64,000 nucleotides of DNA from Rhyacophila brunnea (lineage: Eukaryota > Arthropoda > Insecta > Trichoptera > Rhyacophilidae), in contig JAGYXB010000520.1 in the NCBI GenBank assembly GCA_022495005.1, positions 36,991 through 100,990 on the forward strand, given 5' to 3'. The notes under the pieces were generated by a model, which saw nothing but the letters and a program-made list of their open reading frames with translations, ran no database searches and was not told where the DNA came from. The position numbers and the translations under genes are program-made. Each line of letters opens with the position of its first letter. The stretch's first letter is position 1. Below are positions 33,200 to 45,284 of the stretch, piece by piece.

Positions 33200-33681
33200 A
33201 TATTTAAACGGTTAACATCATAAGAACTTAAGTAATTTAATTTTTTAGACACCTAAATATTTTTTGAGAATCTTCTTCTTTGATCTCAATTAGTTCCTAA
33301 ATTTACTAGATTTTTATTTAAATAGAATGATTGTTTCTTTTGAGATTTTTTTAAAATAATGTTACCTAAGAATAAATGTATGAATACTTGTGTAAAACGT
33401 GTTTGATTTGCATGATGAATACACTTTTTTGGATCTCTATTAACTGTGCCAATATTTGGAAAAAGTTGTGTCAATATTAGGAAAAAGTATACTAATAGTT
33501 GGAATGAGGGTCAAACTCAGGAAATATCACAATTGTGTGTATAAGCACAATACAAAAGTGTTATTGGAAGTATTTAAATAAAAGTTAAGTAAACATATTA
33601 TTTAAATCAGGAATTTAGGAACTTAGAAAGACAATTGATAGTGCAACTGCTCAGTTCCCTTAAAGTGCCAATAATTGGGTG
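33200..33681. other. Intergenic DNA, nothing recognised
   Basis: AT-rich; the words GTGCCAATATTTGGAAAAAG and GTCAATATTAGGAAAAAG repeat loosely near 33445-33490. No gene evident. Confidence 0.35.
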
Positions 33682-33987
33682 GTTTACCCCAGTGGCGCAC
33701 CCAGGATTTATTATTGGGGGGGGGCAAGGAGGAGAATGTAAATTAGTCCCATAAGCTCTTTTTCTTCTTCATATAAATATTTTTACATATTTTCACAATA
33801 CACGGCGATATATGTGTACAGTTTCTCCTAGTTTTTATTAAATTTGAGGCATAGTGGCGGTAACCGTTGAGCGTGTCATCAGCGACTGGCGGATTGGAAG
33901 TGAACAGCGACCATGCTGGACATGTGTACCTAGTATGCTAAAAGATTACTTAAATAATATCAGCTGTGCTACCCGCTTGGTCTAGAG

Positions 33988-34516
33988 CAGTGTTTCCCAA
34001 AGTGTGGTACGCGTACGCCCTGGGGTACGGGAAGAGTTTGGTGGGGGTATGCGCTGCACCGGATTATGGCTACGCCTGGTGCAACAAGCATTAATACAAT
34101 ATCCATGCTAGAAGGTTTATCGCATGCGGAAGAAGAGCAATTGTTGGAATTATTAGCTTCAGACGGATTCTTGCAAAATAAATATAAGGAATGTACTTAA
34201 ACATCATTTAGGTAGACATTCCAGAAATACATCTTGCCTTTTCCAACTTCATATCTATGTTAAGTTGCTTTTTCAGCATTTGTAGACATTACGTAAAAAA
34301 AAGAAACAGCCTTTTGGGTGTGGAACCGCACCTCAGATTAAAATTAATAACCAATGAATGTTATTTTTGATAATATAACTTTTATTTATATTTTATTATG
34401 AATGAATTTTATTTTTCGTTTTTTTTTTTATGTACCACAAAAGGAATATATAAATATATTTCGATTGTTATTAAAGTACTTATATGCATTTTTCTTTGAC
34501 GAGGAGTACTCCACTG
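33988..34516 (+). mobile_element. Internally deleted hAT element, 529 bp
   Basis: It starts CAGTGTTTCCCAAAGTG and ends TCCACTG, flanked by a perfect 8-bp duplication GTCTAGAG (33980-33987 and 34517-34524). At 34120-34340 decayed coding pieces EEEQLLELLASDGFL, FPTSYL and GVEPHLRLKL match the dimerisation end of ZBED-type hAT transposases. Nested in the hAT at 33690-41211. Confidence 0.82.
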
Positions 34517-34820
34517 GTCTAGAGAGCTACAATATTTATGCCGAATTCCACCGAAAAAAATGTTCTTTTGATTTACACCACCACCGTAGTGGGTGTAGTC
34601 GTTCTTTTCGCTGAATATTTATCGTAGATTTTTGGTTTTTCAATATTGAGGTTCCAACATATTAATCAAAAATGGACAAAAAAGTATTATTGCATTTAAA
34701 TTATACACAACCTACTCAATACAACACAGTCTAATATCTCGTTTATCGGTCTTTTGTCTATTGCACTCGGTGTACCTACACCATGGCCCCCACATCCTGA
34801 AACGGGCCCTCAGGCTAAGG

Positions 34821-35980
34821 CAGTGGTCGGCAAACTGCGGCTCTTTGGCCCCTTGAGTGCGGCTCTGCCACAGATGCTCTCTGCCATATTTGACATGGCT
34901 ACAAAGAAGAAGCAAAGAAAATGGAAGAGGATAACCGTAAATGTAATGTTGAATAGACCGAGACTTCGCGTTTATTCAAAACTTAAATGGCTTACCGACC
35001 TGTATTTATGTGTAGGGAAAAATTAACGCATTGAATTTTAGAAAGATACAACTAAAAACTCGTAATTTTGCGCTAAATATTCTGTCGATGATGCAAGGAA
35101 GAAAACAGCTGAGGAGAAGAGTCAATAAAAATAAAGTTCTGTATTTAATTAGGTACTGAATAAAATCTATCAACAATGTTAATATTGCAAGTTTTGTGGT
35201 TAGTAAAAAGATTTCGGCTTCAAATTATTGGGTAAGTATATATATGCATTAAGAGCAAGTATTTTAATAAAAAATCAAACAAGTATTTTATTAAAAAAGT
35301 GGGAACTATTTAATATGAACAGCAATTAAAAAATGATTATTGGTAAGTATTATAATATAACAATGGAAGTATTTAAATTATTATAGGGAATTATTTAAAT
35401 AATTAATGGTAAGCATTAAAACTGGCGGGCTTATACCGATACTTTGAAATAAATACTTACCATTCATTTAAAATTCTGACAGTTGTTATTTAAAAACTTT
35501 TCAAAATTTTCTATTAATACTTGCTTCAAAAATGCACGCCAAAGATTTCCAAGAGAGGAAATCAAGAGTAAATTAAGAAATTTATTTATTGATGAGAACC
35601 TGGAATCGTGCTTAAAATTAAATCAACAACATACGAACCTGACTTACCCAAACTTTACAAGGAGATGCAAGGCCATTATTCACATTGAGTTTGTCAGTCA
35701 TTGTCATGATTCAATTTTATGGATACCTGACTTACAATTTAATTTTTATTAATAAATAAGATCATTATTACGTATGATATTCAGTTTTATTCAGTGTACC
35801 TACCTATAATTTAATTAGGACTTAAAACTTTAACTAAAGTTTATTAAGTAAAATTAGCAGTGTACCTACTTACTACCTACGTATATAATTTAAGTTTAAG
35901 AAATTTGGCTCTCAAAAGAAATCTCAATCGTTGTACTGTTGATATTTGGCTCTATTGACTAATGAGTTTGCCGACCAGTG
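34821..35980 (+). mobile_element. hAT element, CAGTGGTCGGCAAAC family (copy 1)
   Basis: The ends are CAGTGGTCGGCAAACTGCGG and, at the right, GTTTGCCGACCAGTG. The left flank is GGCTAAGG (34813-34820) and the right GGCTAGGG (35981-35988), seven of eight identical. Inside are transposase remnants from both ends of the gene, so the middle was lost by internal deletion. Copy 2 starts directly after the shared GGCTAGGG. Confidence 0.85.
34890..35700 (+). pseudogene. BED-type hAT transposase relic, ends only
   Basis: The N-terminal part (about 34893-35110) reads MATKKKQRK, then EDNRKCNVE in the next frame and REKLTH, the start and BED-finger region of ZBED/GTF2IRD2-like hAT transposases. The C-terminal part (about 35565-35690) reads KLRNLFIDENLESCLKLN, matching the last helix (LTDxHLExxLRL). 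The catalytic centre is missing, which marks an internally deleted copy. Confidence 0.6.
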
Positions 35981-36059
35981 GGCTAGGGCAGGGGTCGGCA
36001 AACCGCGGCTCGCGAGCCACATGCGGCTCTTTGGGTATTGGCGTGCGGCTCTTTGCCTA

Positions 36060-37545
36060 ATTCCCAATTCAGATTTTTTACAAAAAAGGTATGATAGTTG
36101 TCGTTTTAAATCCGCCCATTGCAAATGTCGACAAATTAAATTTTTCTCCATTTGAAATAGATTTTTTTAGTGGATTTAACAAGCAAAGAGTTATGCAGCT
36201 CCAAATTTGTAGGTCTTGCTACCAAAATTGAGGATTTTTAGAGAGAAAAATGCAATTTAATTTAATTTCACAACACAGCGGAGCGCTCTACAAGATCCAC
36301 ATAATAAGGTAGATACTACGATGAACAATATATATATACTAGCTGAGCCAGCTGGCTCTCGCCAGTCTGTCTCGCTAGGTCTTGCAGACAGCTTGGCGTC
36401 CTAATGACATGATATTGGATTTTAATAAAATTGTGAAGTATGCAGAGACGGCGCCGTTTGACATGTCGCTGATTTGTCACTTTTACAAATTGCAAGTCGT
36501 TACTGTCGATATAAATTTGGCATCATATGTATAGTCTATTATCGATTTTGGCCTTCAGGATGTCATCTGATACCATCCCAGGCTGCTAGACCTAGCAGAA
36601 TAGCTGACAATTTGATTGCGATTGAATATAATGTAAATATTAATCTCGCGCGTATCCCTTTGAGGTAATAGAAGAAGGTTAGTCATATAAAAAATAAATT
36701 TAAACTATTAAGTTATTTTGTTTCATTGTCTAAAAAAATGCTTGTAGCCATAGAATAATATTTAAAAAATCACAATTTGAATTAAAATTTTAGCGATAAT
36801 ATGTTTCACGCTGCGGGACGTTCATATCGAAACAAATGTTGATAAAAGAAGAAACACATAGATTTGAGAGGAAGTAATTAGGTATTGATCTAAACTGATT
36901 ATGATAATGGCATTATAAATAGGCAGATTATGTATATTATACAGCGATTATTCATATGACCAAAAAGAGTGGAATCAGCTTAGAGAGGCCTTCATCCAGC
37001 AGTGGATTGATCCTGGTTCATGATAATAATGACGATATAAATGGGTAGGTAAATTTTAATATCACCAATTTTAATAGATATAGCAGTTCATATTACCAAT
37101 AGGATTATTGATACAACCTTCATCCAGTATTGGAATGCGAATAAGCATAGTGATACATATTAATTCTTCTATATAACCTCGCGAATGGAAATAATGGATA
37201 ATACGACGTAAACGACTCATAGTGTGATTAGGGTATGAAATTATCATAATTCACTATTTTATTTGCCTAAACGCACGCATGCATTTTACTTATATTATGC
37301 ACTTAATAATATATTTACAATATAAAATGAAATAATATTATAAACGTTGTGTAATAATTACCTATAGTAAATGTCATTTTTAATAATTTACCTCCCCAAA
37401 AATAATTATGTTTACGTTGTCTTTGAATATATAAGTTCGAATAAAAATATTTTAGTCTATGGTTGTTATTGTGAATTATCGTGACAGCTGATAAAATAAA
37501 TGACAGTCGGATAAATGTCGAAAAATGCAATTAATAAGATTCTGC
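36060..37545. other. Interior of hAT copy 2, left part, nothing recognised
   Basis: Only short ORFs. 36340-36370 reads CTAGCTGAGCCAGCTGGCTC, a small palindrome. No transposase motif was found. Confidence 0.3.
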
Positions 37546-37698
37546 GGTACAGTTCTGTTATGAGGAATTCAGCGGAAAACACATTTTGAAAATAGCCGAT
37601 ATGTTAGGTTTGGTTAGGTTAACCTAACAAATAATCCAGTATATCGGCTATTTTCAAAATGTGTTTTCCGCTGTATTCCTCATAACCGAACTGTACCA
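37546..37698. mobile_element. Foldback element with TTAGG/CCTAA centre (copy 2)
   Basis: The arms GGTACAGTTCTGTTATGAGG and its complement at the right enclose GCGGAAAACACATTTTGAAA and AATAGCCGATAT, the same inner arm sequence as the element at 3870-4087. The loop holds GGTTTGGTTAGGTTAACCTAA. No clear 8-bp duplication here; its right side abuts a SINE fragment. Confidence 0.8.
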
Positions 37699-37795
37699 GT
37701 ATGGACCTAATAGGTTAACCGAGTGGCTAACATCCATTTATCGTAAAAATAAAAAAAATCTGTAGTAAATGTGCCGCAGAGGTGGACATGAGATT
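37699..37795 (+). mobile_element. SINE family 2 fragment
   Basis: TATGGACCTAATAGGTT, GTGGCTAACATCCAT and TCGTAAAAA match the central body of the SINE at 51763-52007. The tRNA-like head and the GAA tail are missing, so it is truncated at both ends. Confidence 0.65.
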
Positions 37796-37799
37796 TTAC

Positions 37800-40240
37800 A
37801 ACTTTCTTTTTAGACCAAACCAAACCTAACCTGGAATGAAAATAGTTAGTTTTATCACCACATTTCATAATTGGGGAAAGAGAATAATAATTGACCTCAA
37901 TATTTATAATAAATAAATTTTCTTCAGTGGGTCCAATTTCAAACAGTTTGAAAAATGTAACACTGATCGGTACTATCAAAGATAATTGAAAAGCGTGAGC
38001 AGTATAGTGCATACTATTATTATTATAAATAACTTAATAATTTGAAAGTCAAGACAACGTATCACAAAATATGTTATATATTAAATCCATTAGAATTTAA
38101 ATTCAAATTCCATCGTTATACATTAATACATATATATTAATGTAGTTGTTGGTTAGTTTTTTATAATTCATTAAACCCTGCCTAAACCAAACAATAGTAG
38201 TTAAAATATTATTATATCTATTAAATATCCAAAATGATGTATGATTTAATAGCATCATTTTAAATATTTTATGGACAGATAAGCATTATGGCTTGGTTTT
38301 CCCAGGGTTAATTTGAATTTAAAAAACTAATCAACACCATTTGTAAATTGTAGTCTTAGTTCAATGTAAACAAATACGTATAACTGACAAAGTTTAGTCT
38401 GTACTATATATGGTGGATCCACCCTACCTCCACCCATCGCCACTACAGGATAGTATAATTTTTCATACATTTAGATTATTGCGTTATAATACGTTTTGTT
38501 TATTCAATGGGGGAAGATCCCATTAGATTGAAAAAATATAAAAACTATTTCTCATAATGTCTCTTAAGATACTCGTAATTACCACCCTGAAGCGGTGTGT
38601 CCATATGCTTTGCTTAGGAACAAAAATGGTATTTTATTTTAAAATTCTTTAAAGTACTTAATATACTAATGAATAAATTCCAACATGCTAAATATATTAT
38701 TTAACAAATTATCTGGGTGGGGAAATAAAAAAAGTATTATTTTTATCATGTACAAAAGTGAAAAAAATAGCAGGTATCTACTTACATTTATTATTGTACC
38801 TAATTGTGTAATAAAAATTTCATAATTGACTATATTTCACTTATAAGTGATGAATGATAAAAAAGCAAACAACATGCATAATAAAAAGCATTATTAGAAT
38901 GTTATTTTTATTGAGTAGGTATTAATAGTTACTAATGATATAAAAGAAGAAAAAAGGTTACTGTAATTTTATATACAATAATTATTATCATAAAATATAT
39001 AAACATCATTAATTTTTAACTACCTACTTGTATTAAACGTCACATCAATTTCATTTACCTACCTAAATGTAAAAATAATAATACAATTATTACTGAATCA
39101 CGATAACTACCTATCTATTTTATAATATGGAAGTATGTGATACTTTGAGGTTGATCTGACAATAGTATATATCAGACATTTATAGCCAATTTTTCAAGGG
39201 GTTCAAAAAACTGTTTTTGTCGGTATCAGTGTTATTTTTATTTTTCAAGTGAAATGATTTTAGTACTAAAACAGTCTTTTAAAGATGTATGGAAATTGTA
39301 ATGTCATAATAAAATAAATCAAGCAGATAGATAATATTTCTTTTTAGTTTTTAGACACTTCAATGCAAATTGACACGATTTTCCACGTCAAATTTGAACA
39401 TTTTAGAATTTTTTCGTAGCACAATAATATTTCCATTCGATCCGTCACCATTTTCTACAAAATACACCAATAACCTAAAATTCGCCAAAACTGCAGATAG
39501 ATACTATTGTCAGATCACCGTCGACTTACTATAATATAGAGAAGAGCGTAATAAGTGCCTATATAATGTAGTTTCTTATGTATTAAGTCTGAAATTATTC
39601 AATTTATTGATAGAAGTATTAAAATTATCTTCATCTTACAATAAATGTCTTGATTGAAATTGATTATTTATGGGTGCTAATAGAAATGTCACATTTTTTT
39701 CGATTATTCCTGCTAATTCTAAATTTGAATTCTGACACGTCAAATGAACTTGTTTTAGGTAGCTCGCAAAAGAAAACAAATGACAATCATAAGTCTATTA
39801 GTTTGACAGATAAATAGCAGTGACGTGGTTTTAGCTTATATTTTCGTAATAATTAGTGAGGAAATATGCATTTAATTCTTGTAACACGCCAATGTGCCGC
39901 TTACAGATTTGAATAGTTTTGTGGAATATTAATTCAGATTTGTGAAATATCGGTTATATAGAAAGTATTAAGCGACAATATAATCAATTTGAGGTAGACG
40001 GACAGCAAGATGCGAAAATGTATGGTGACGGATATAAAACGCTATTTAAAAACGATATTATCTGTGATTGTGTCGAGTTTTATCAGATTGTGCCGGATTC
40101 AAATGGAAGTAGATTCGGGACTCTAAAAATTGAAGTGAATTCCTTTAATAATCAAAAAAACGGTATTTAAATAAAAAAAGTCGGTGCGTTTTCCAAAATC
40201 TCTTAGGATAATAATATATAGGAGATCATTTAGAGAAGCC
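37800..40240. other. Interior of hAT copy 2, right part, nothing recognised
   Basis: AT-rich DNA. The phrase 'tgacaatagtatat' at about 39160 and its complement near 39510 ('actattgtcagatcac') enclose about 370 bp and could be ends of a small insert. No coding evidence. Confidence 0.3.
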
Positions 40241-41219
40241 AAATAACCGATGAGAATTTGGAGTCACGCCTAAAATTGAAAACTACAAGTTACATACCAA
40301 ACATACAGACACTCTCCAAAGAAATGCAAGGAAGGTCATTGTTCATATTAGTTTTAAGGAATGCGTGAAAATTGTATGTAACTAATTTTCTGTAAAAATT
40401 ATATTTATAATGTCAACAATAAAAAAACTTGTATTTGCGTTAGTTTTATTCGCAAAATCTCACATTCACTTGATAAATAAACAATAACACTCAATGAAAT
40501 AAATCATATTTATAAAAATATATGTGTGGCTCTCAATTTTTTTTAACCGTTGTGATACTCATATTTGGCTCTTTTGGTCCAAGAGTTTGCCGACCCCTGG
40601 GCTAGGGTATTTGACGGGCCCCCTATCCACCGCTTAGATTAAAGGCAGTGTGAAATACTACATTAACGTTTTTCAAATTGTGTTTCAATCCATCAAATAC
40701 ATCCCTTTTAATAACGGACCTGTCGAGTATCGACACATAATAATCAGAAAATATATTGGACAATTATATAAATTAAAATGTTCATAGTCATGAAGTATAA
40801 TAGCGCCGCAGGCGACTTTTTTACTATTAAAGCTAATTTATTATGTGTTTTTATTTCACTTATCTGGTCAACCCGACACGCCAGGCCCCCCACAGCCCGG
40901 GCCCCTAGGTTAGAGCCTATAGCCTATACCACTACGGAATTCGGGTGGACACCGAGAATTTCACTAGGGAACGGGTTTCTAAAAAAACCTGACATTAGTG
41001 TTTCGAAATTTTGTGTTAGAAATTAAAATCTAAGAAATTTTACTAAAAAGGGTGCTGGAGAATTACAAATCATTTTTTGCCGTGTTGTTTGTCTAAGCCC
41101 AAGGTATAGTTTATTGGCTTTCGATTTCAATGTGTAAAATCATTCTGATGATTTTCATATTTTGGGGGGGGGGCCAAGGGCCCCTGCTCCCTCCCCCTGG
41201 GTGCGCCACTGGTTCACCC

Positions 41220-42540
41220 TACCTCATTTGACTGCGCGAGTTTATTATAGTCGACGCAAGAATGATCCGAAGTTTAATTTTACGTGGCTTTTTATACCCG
41301 ATATTTCCACGCAGTTTTTCCTCGTCCAGAGGAAAAGCGCGCGCTTGGTTCATATAAATACGTTTACAAGACGATATAAGACATCAAAAAAATTTAACAC
41401 CTGAACCCCTAACCTAACACGGTAAGTGTGAAATCACAAACTCCAAAGTTTACCTGTTTCAACGTTTTTCACAAATTGAAAACGGTCTGTGAAACTTAGC
41501 CGACAGATCTAAGACATAATTTTTAGTTATAAATTAATAAAATATTAGTGCCTCACTATCTACATTCTCATAATTACAATTTTTACTTTTATTCTATTTA
41601 TTTATCGTATAAGTATGCACTAAATATCGACGTACCCTAGAAAAACCGTTATAAATCTGAAAATAGCTTTTTAAGTTTTATTAGCTTTTTATAATATCAA
41701 ATTTTTGTGCATGTTTTGTAAAAAAATCAGGTTTCTAGCATAAAAATTGACAAAGTTAGGTTTTCGACAATGGTGCTCTATATCTACATATCGCATCGAC
41801 CAAATTTGTGTTCACATAAATATCCGAGGAGTAATATAGTCCAGTCAATCTGTACTTTTTGGTTGCAAAAGGTGGGGTAGAAGCTTTTTCCCCCCTACTT
41901 GACTGTATATATTATAATGAGGAAAAAAAACAAGTTTGCCAATTCGGATGACTTCGGCACAACTTTCGGCGGGCAAAAAACCGCAAAATTTAGGGATTTT
42001 TTTTGGTTTTTTGCTTATATCTCAAAAATGGTCGGTTGTAGCAAAAATATTATTGTATACAATTTTTAAGCTTATTAAATTTCATAAATTTTTTTATATA
42101 AAACATTTTTTTATCTTTAACCGTTTATGAGATATTTGTTGTTAAAAACAGTATATATGTATTCGAAAAGACGCGTTTTAAACTTAAGATCTTACAAATA
42201 AACAGTTTGGGGTTACAAATTAGACTTTATTGCCAATGGACCCAATGTTCCAGATGGTACGTGGTGGAGGGGGGAGGGGTAGTGGGAGTGGTAGAAAGGG
42301 CCACATTCCAATATCCCCCACCAGTACCTTTGGTGAAACGATACGAATCAGTACCACTTTTGCTTTAGTTTAGTCTCCATCGCGCGCGCAGTTATGTTTA
42401 TTCTTTACATGTGTATTGTGTTGGGATACAATAATTGAACTTACCGAAGAGAAGTAGGTGCACTCCATCATCTTATTAGTAGTATTGCTCGAACGGAGTT
42501 ATAAAACGCTCATTCCAATGATACTGTATTCAAAATGGTC
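41220..42540. other. Intergenic DNA, nothing recognised
   Basis: AT-rich with a short G-rich patch (GGAGGGGGGAGGGGTAGTGG at 42266). No reading frame above 80 codons and no terminal repeats found. Confidence 0.35.
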
Positions 42541-42552
42541 ATAAATAAATTT

Positions 42553-43342
42553 GAAAAAGCCATGTGTTTGCTATAAAATAATGGTCCCACTACAAAGCTA
42601 TGTTTGGTCTAGAAATTTATCATTTGGTGACATTGCAAAGATGTATTCGGTTTATTTGACAAAACCCTATAAGTCACAAATTGAAGTTGTATTTGACGGT
42701 TATCCATACAATGCTGCACCCAGTGGGACAAAGTTTATAGAAAGATTACGCCGTATAAATTTAAAATCTTACCCTGAAATTATGTTTTAAGGAAACATTG
42801 TCAATCAGGTGGACCAGAAACTTTTTTTGAGCAACGAAAATAATAAAAAAATCACTTTTCTTACAGGTTGGCATACAATTGAACCAGGCAGAAGAGGATG
42901 CCGATGTTTTAATTGTAACTACTGACATTTTAAAAGCAAATGAATTCAAAGAGTAGTAATAATAGGTGAAGATATTGACATTATTGTACTGATATCGGCA
43001 AGTGGACAATTCTTGGACAACTTATTCTTTCGAAAACCTGGAATGGGAAGTAAACCAGATGTGTTGTTCTCGACAAAATTGTTTAAATATGACCCAAGTA
43101 CCATTCTTTTCACACACGCGTTCAGTGGGTGTGATACAACATCCTCTCTATTAGGCCATATAAAGATTAAATTATTGTGTGGTATTTTGGAGAAGAATAT
43201 TTATATGAAGGATGTGGTTACAGTATTCAACAATCCAGACGCCAGCCCTGATGAAATACATACGTGGGAGCTGCATTGCAAGACTTTGAAGACGTACAAC
43301 CTTTGCCTACTCCACCTCAACCAAAGCGGCAGAAACGGTTAA
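42553..43342 (+). pseudogene. Relic of a PIN/XPG-like nuclease-fold protein with HAFSGCDTTS motif
   Basis: The pieces in order are YSVYLTKPYKSQIEVVFDGY and a RLRR block (42551-42790), LSNENNKK, QAEEDADVLIVTTD (another frame), VVIIGEDIDIIVLI, then LFTHAFSGCDTTSSLLGHIK (43013-43342). The spaced acidic motifs (VFDGY, DADxLIV, GEDxDxxVL) resemble the metal-binding residues of PIN/XPG nucleases, and the HAFSGCDTTS signature marks a repeated, poorly understood protein family in insects and cnidarians that is often multi-copy. At least three frameshifts or stops. Role unknown; likely TE-linked. Confidence 0.6.
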
Positions 43343-43575
43343 AAAATTAAGAAGTTTGGTGAATATTATTATTTTGTAGGATTTAACATTTGTTTTGCTA
43401 TCATTGCCAAAACTATCAACATACTTTATTTGTAAGATCTTAAATTTAGATTTGTATTTATTTTCATTAAGGGGGAAAGGCATAAATATTCATTAGCCTG
43501 ACATGAATTAGCCTGACCGCTTCGTTGTAACAACGTCTTTTGTGCGCTCTCAGCATTTTTTTAAAGAATATTATC
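43343..43575. other. Left flank of the transposon at 43580
   Basis: AT-rich. The last ~80 bases (GTCTTTTGTGCGCTCTCAGC) are continuous with 45639 onward once the transposon is removed and may be the 5' untranslated part of the ORF at 45664-46266. Confidence 0.35.
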
Positions 43576-44254
43576 ATTTCGTCGCCTAAATGCGCGGAAC
43601 TTGTAACTCCATATTGACCAACTTTACAGGGGGAAGAAAAAACTGTTTTAAAATAAAACGGACAGGTTTAGGAAAATTTTGAAAAAACACTATTAGTATT
43701 TTAATGTTATAAATGCGTAAATCTGGTCATTTTTACCAAATATTTATTAATAAAGAAGATATAAATATATAAAGGAGTTACATGGTTTGCTTTTGTTTTT
43801 TTGGGATTTGAGCTGGGAGTTACAATGTTTGAATTAAAATAAACAGTACCAATATTATTTACATTATGTTGTAAAATTAAATAAAATTGTATAAATAGGG
43901 GAATTAAGCATTGCATAAATGAACGAAAATAGATTTACATAATTTAAGTGTATTTAAGTTAGCTTTCAAATGGCAGATTATTATATTAGTGATAATCGGC
44001 CTCCATACTTGCTTTCAACGGGTGAAGGTATTTGTACTTATTTAATTTAATTTTAAGCCTTTAAGCTTTCTTGATATAGTTGAGGGAGGCTGTCAAAGAA
44101 TTTCGGTTGCATATTAGTAGGTACTTTAATTTATTCATCACTAAAACGCAGTTTGAAATTAATTGCAGTGCTCGAATATTAGTTACGACTGTGTTTTCTA
44201 GTTTTCCTCGTGGTCGTATGGATTTCTAAAATTTAACATTATTTTTTTTTTGAA

Positions 44255-44841
44255 AAAATGATGCTACTCATATAAATAAATGTGACATGTATGGCTTAGG
44301 TTTTTTCCTGGCTTCATTAAACGCAGTTACATAATTAGCATGAACATATTTTTTTTTGATTTCTCAACCTCTTCAATTACTGAGCGCATCGATCAACCTC
44401 AATTTGAGTATGGTCCTTCTCCATATTTTATTATACAGTGGTGATTTTACGTGGCATTGCAATATTTAATAAAGCATTAGCGAGTACTACATATTTTTCT
44501 GGTTTGTAGCTCCATCACTATACAGAATAATGGTTTTATAGTCGTCAGAAAGAGGTAGGAAAGGAAGAATAAATTGACTTATTACACTAGAAAGCTAATT
44601 TGTAGTAAGCCCACATTCGACTTCAATCCAAACACAGCAATGACCACCAATCGTTTTTGGTTGTAGAGGGTAAAATTATGAATGCCAAGTTTTGTTTTAA
44701 AATATGCGCTGGAAACATTAGATTTTGGATATAACAAAACACATTGTAAGTCCATTGTAAACACATATTTTTCAGTAATTTTGTCAAATTCCTTTTCACT
44801 TCTGCCGTATTTTCTCTTTTCTTGCTGAACAAGGTGTACAA
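44255..44841 (-). pseudogene. QN-type transposase relic, catalytic half
   Basis: Minus-strand pieces in order: FTMDLQCVLLYPKSNVSSAY and KLGIHNFTLYN (44764 onward), then YSDGATNQKN and, after a frameshift, VVLANALLNIAMPRKI, IDALSN, and KYVHANYVTAFNEARK (to about 44260). The DLQxVL..P, Y/W-SD...QN(K/R)N and ARK.P blocks match the transposon at 50502-53135. Stops and frameshifts occur throughout. The acidic residues of D-L-Q and S-D are candidate catalytic Asp of an RNase H-like fold; that is inference. Confidence 0.65.
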
Positions 44842-45214
44842 GTCTATCTAAATTATTTGTTTTGTATGCCGTGCATACATCGCATTTATATATTTCTTAC
44901 ACTGAAATAGTTTTCAATTCAGGTATTCAAATTTCTGACTCAAACTCCCATACCTACTATGTTTCAAATGTTTATTTGTCCCTAAGGTCAAAATTGGTTT
45001 GTAAACTTTTTTACACTTGCGGACTACTGAAAATATCAGAGACGTTTTATGTACCGCTAACTCATAAAGAGAACATTATTTATAATATAATAGCGTACGA
45101 TCACAGTTGATTTTGTCACGTAAACCATTAATATATTTTAAGAACAAAAACACAATGCTCAAACACTTGCAGGTGCACAGGTTTTGAAGGATTTTATTGA
45201 AATTTTTAGCATAG

Positions 45215-45284
45215 GCATTTGGACGCCAAAAACTCGCGGACCACCAGAAACTTTCTGAGGACCACTGGTTGAGAAACACTGGTC
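45215..45284 (-). mobile_element. hAT terminus fragment
   Basis: The complement reads CAGTGTTTCTCAACCAGTGG followed by TCCTCAGAAAG and GTGGTCCGCGAG, a common hAT end. No partner end or 8-bp duplication (right flank GTCAAAAT) was found, so it is a fragment. Confidence 0.55.

Larger units (their letters stand above)
35989..40599 (+). mobile_element. hAT element, CAGGGGTCGGCAAAC family (copy 2)
   Basis: The ends CAGGGGTCGGCAAACCGCGG and GTTTGCCGACCCCTG are perfect complements over 15 bases. A perfect 8-bp duplication GGCTAGGG flanks it (35981-35988, 40600-40607). The left part has GGCTCGCGAGCCACATGCGG; the right has two TTTGGCTCT-type words. Near 40245-40340, DENLESRLKLK-like and PNIQTLSKEMQ-like remnants match the C-terminal end of copy 1. 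The middle is AT-rich unrecognised DNA plus a foldback element and a SINE fragment. Confidence 0.88.
33690..41211. mobile_element. Outer hAT element carrying nested insertions
   Basis: The left end CAGTGGCGCACCCAGG (33690) pairs with CCTGGGTGCGCCACTG at the right (41196-41211). The flanking 8-bp sequences GTTTACCC (33682-33689) and GTTCACCC (41212-41219) match at seven of eight bases. G-runs and the complementary AAGGGCCCC follow the ends. Most of its 7.5 kb is later insertions (33988-34516, 34821-35980, 35989-40599). No transposase of its own is evident, so it was probably a short non-autonomous element of about 1.2 kb. Confidence 0.85.
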
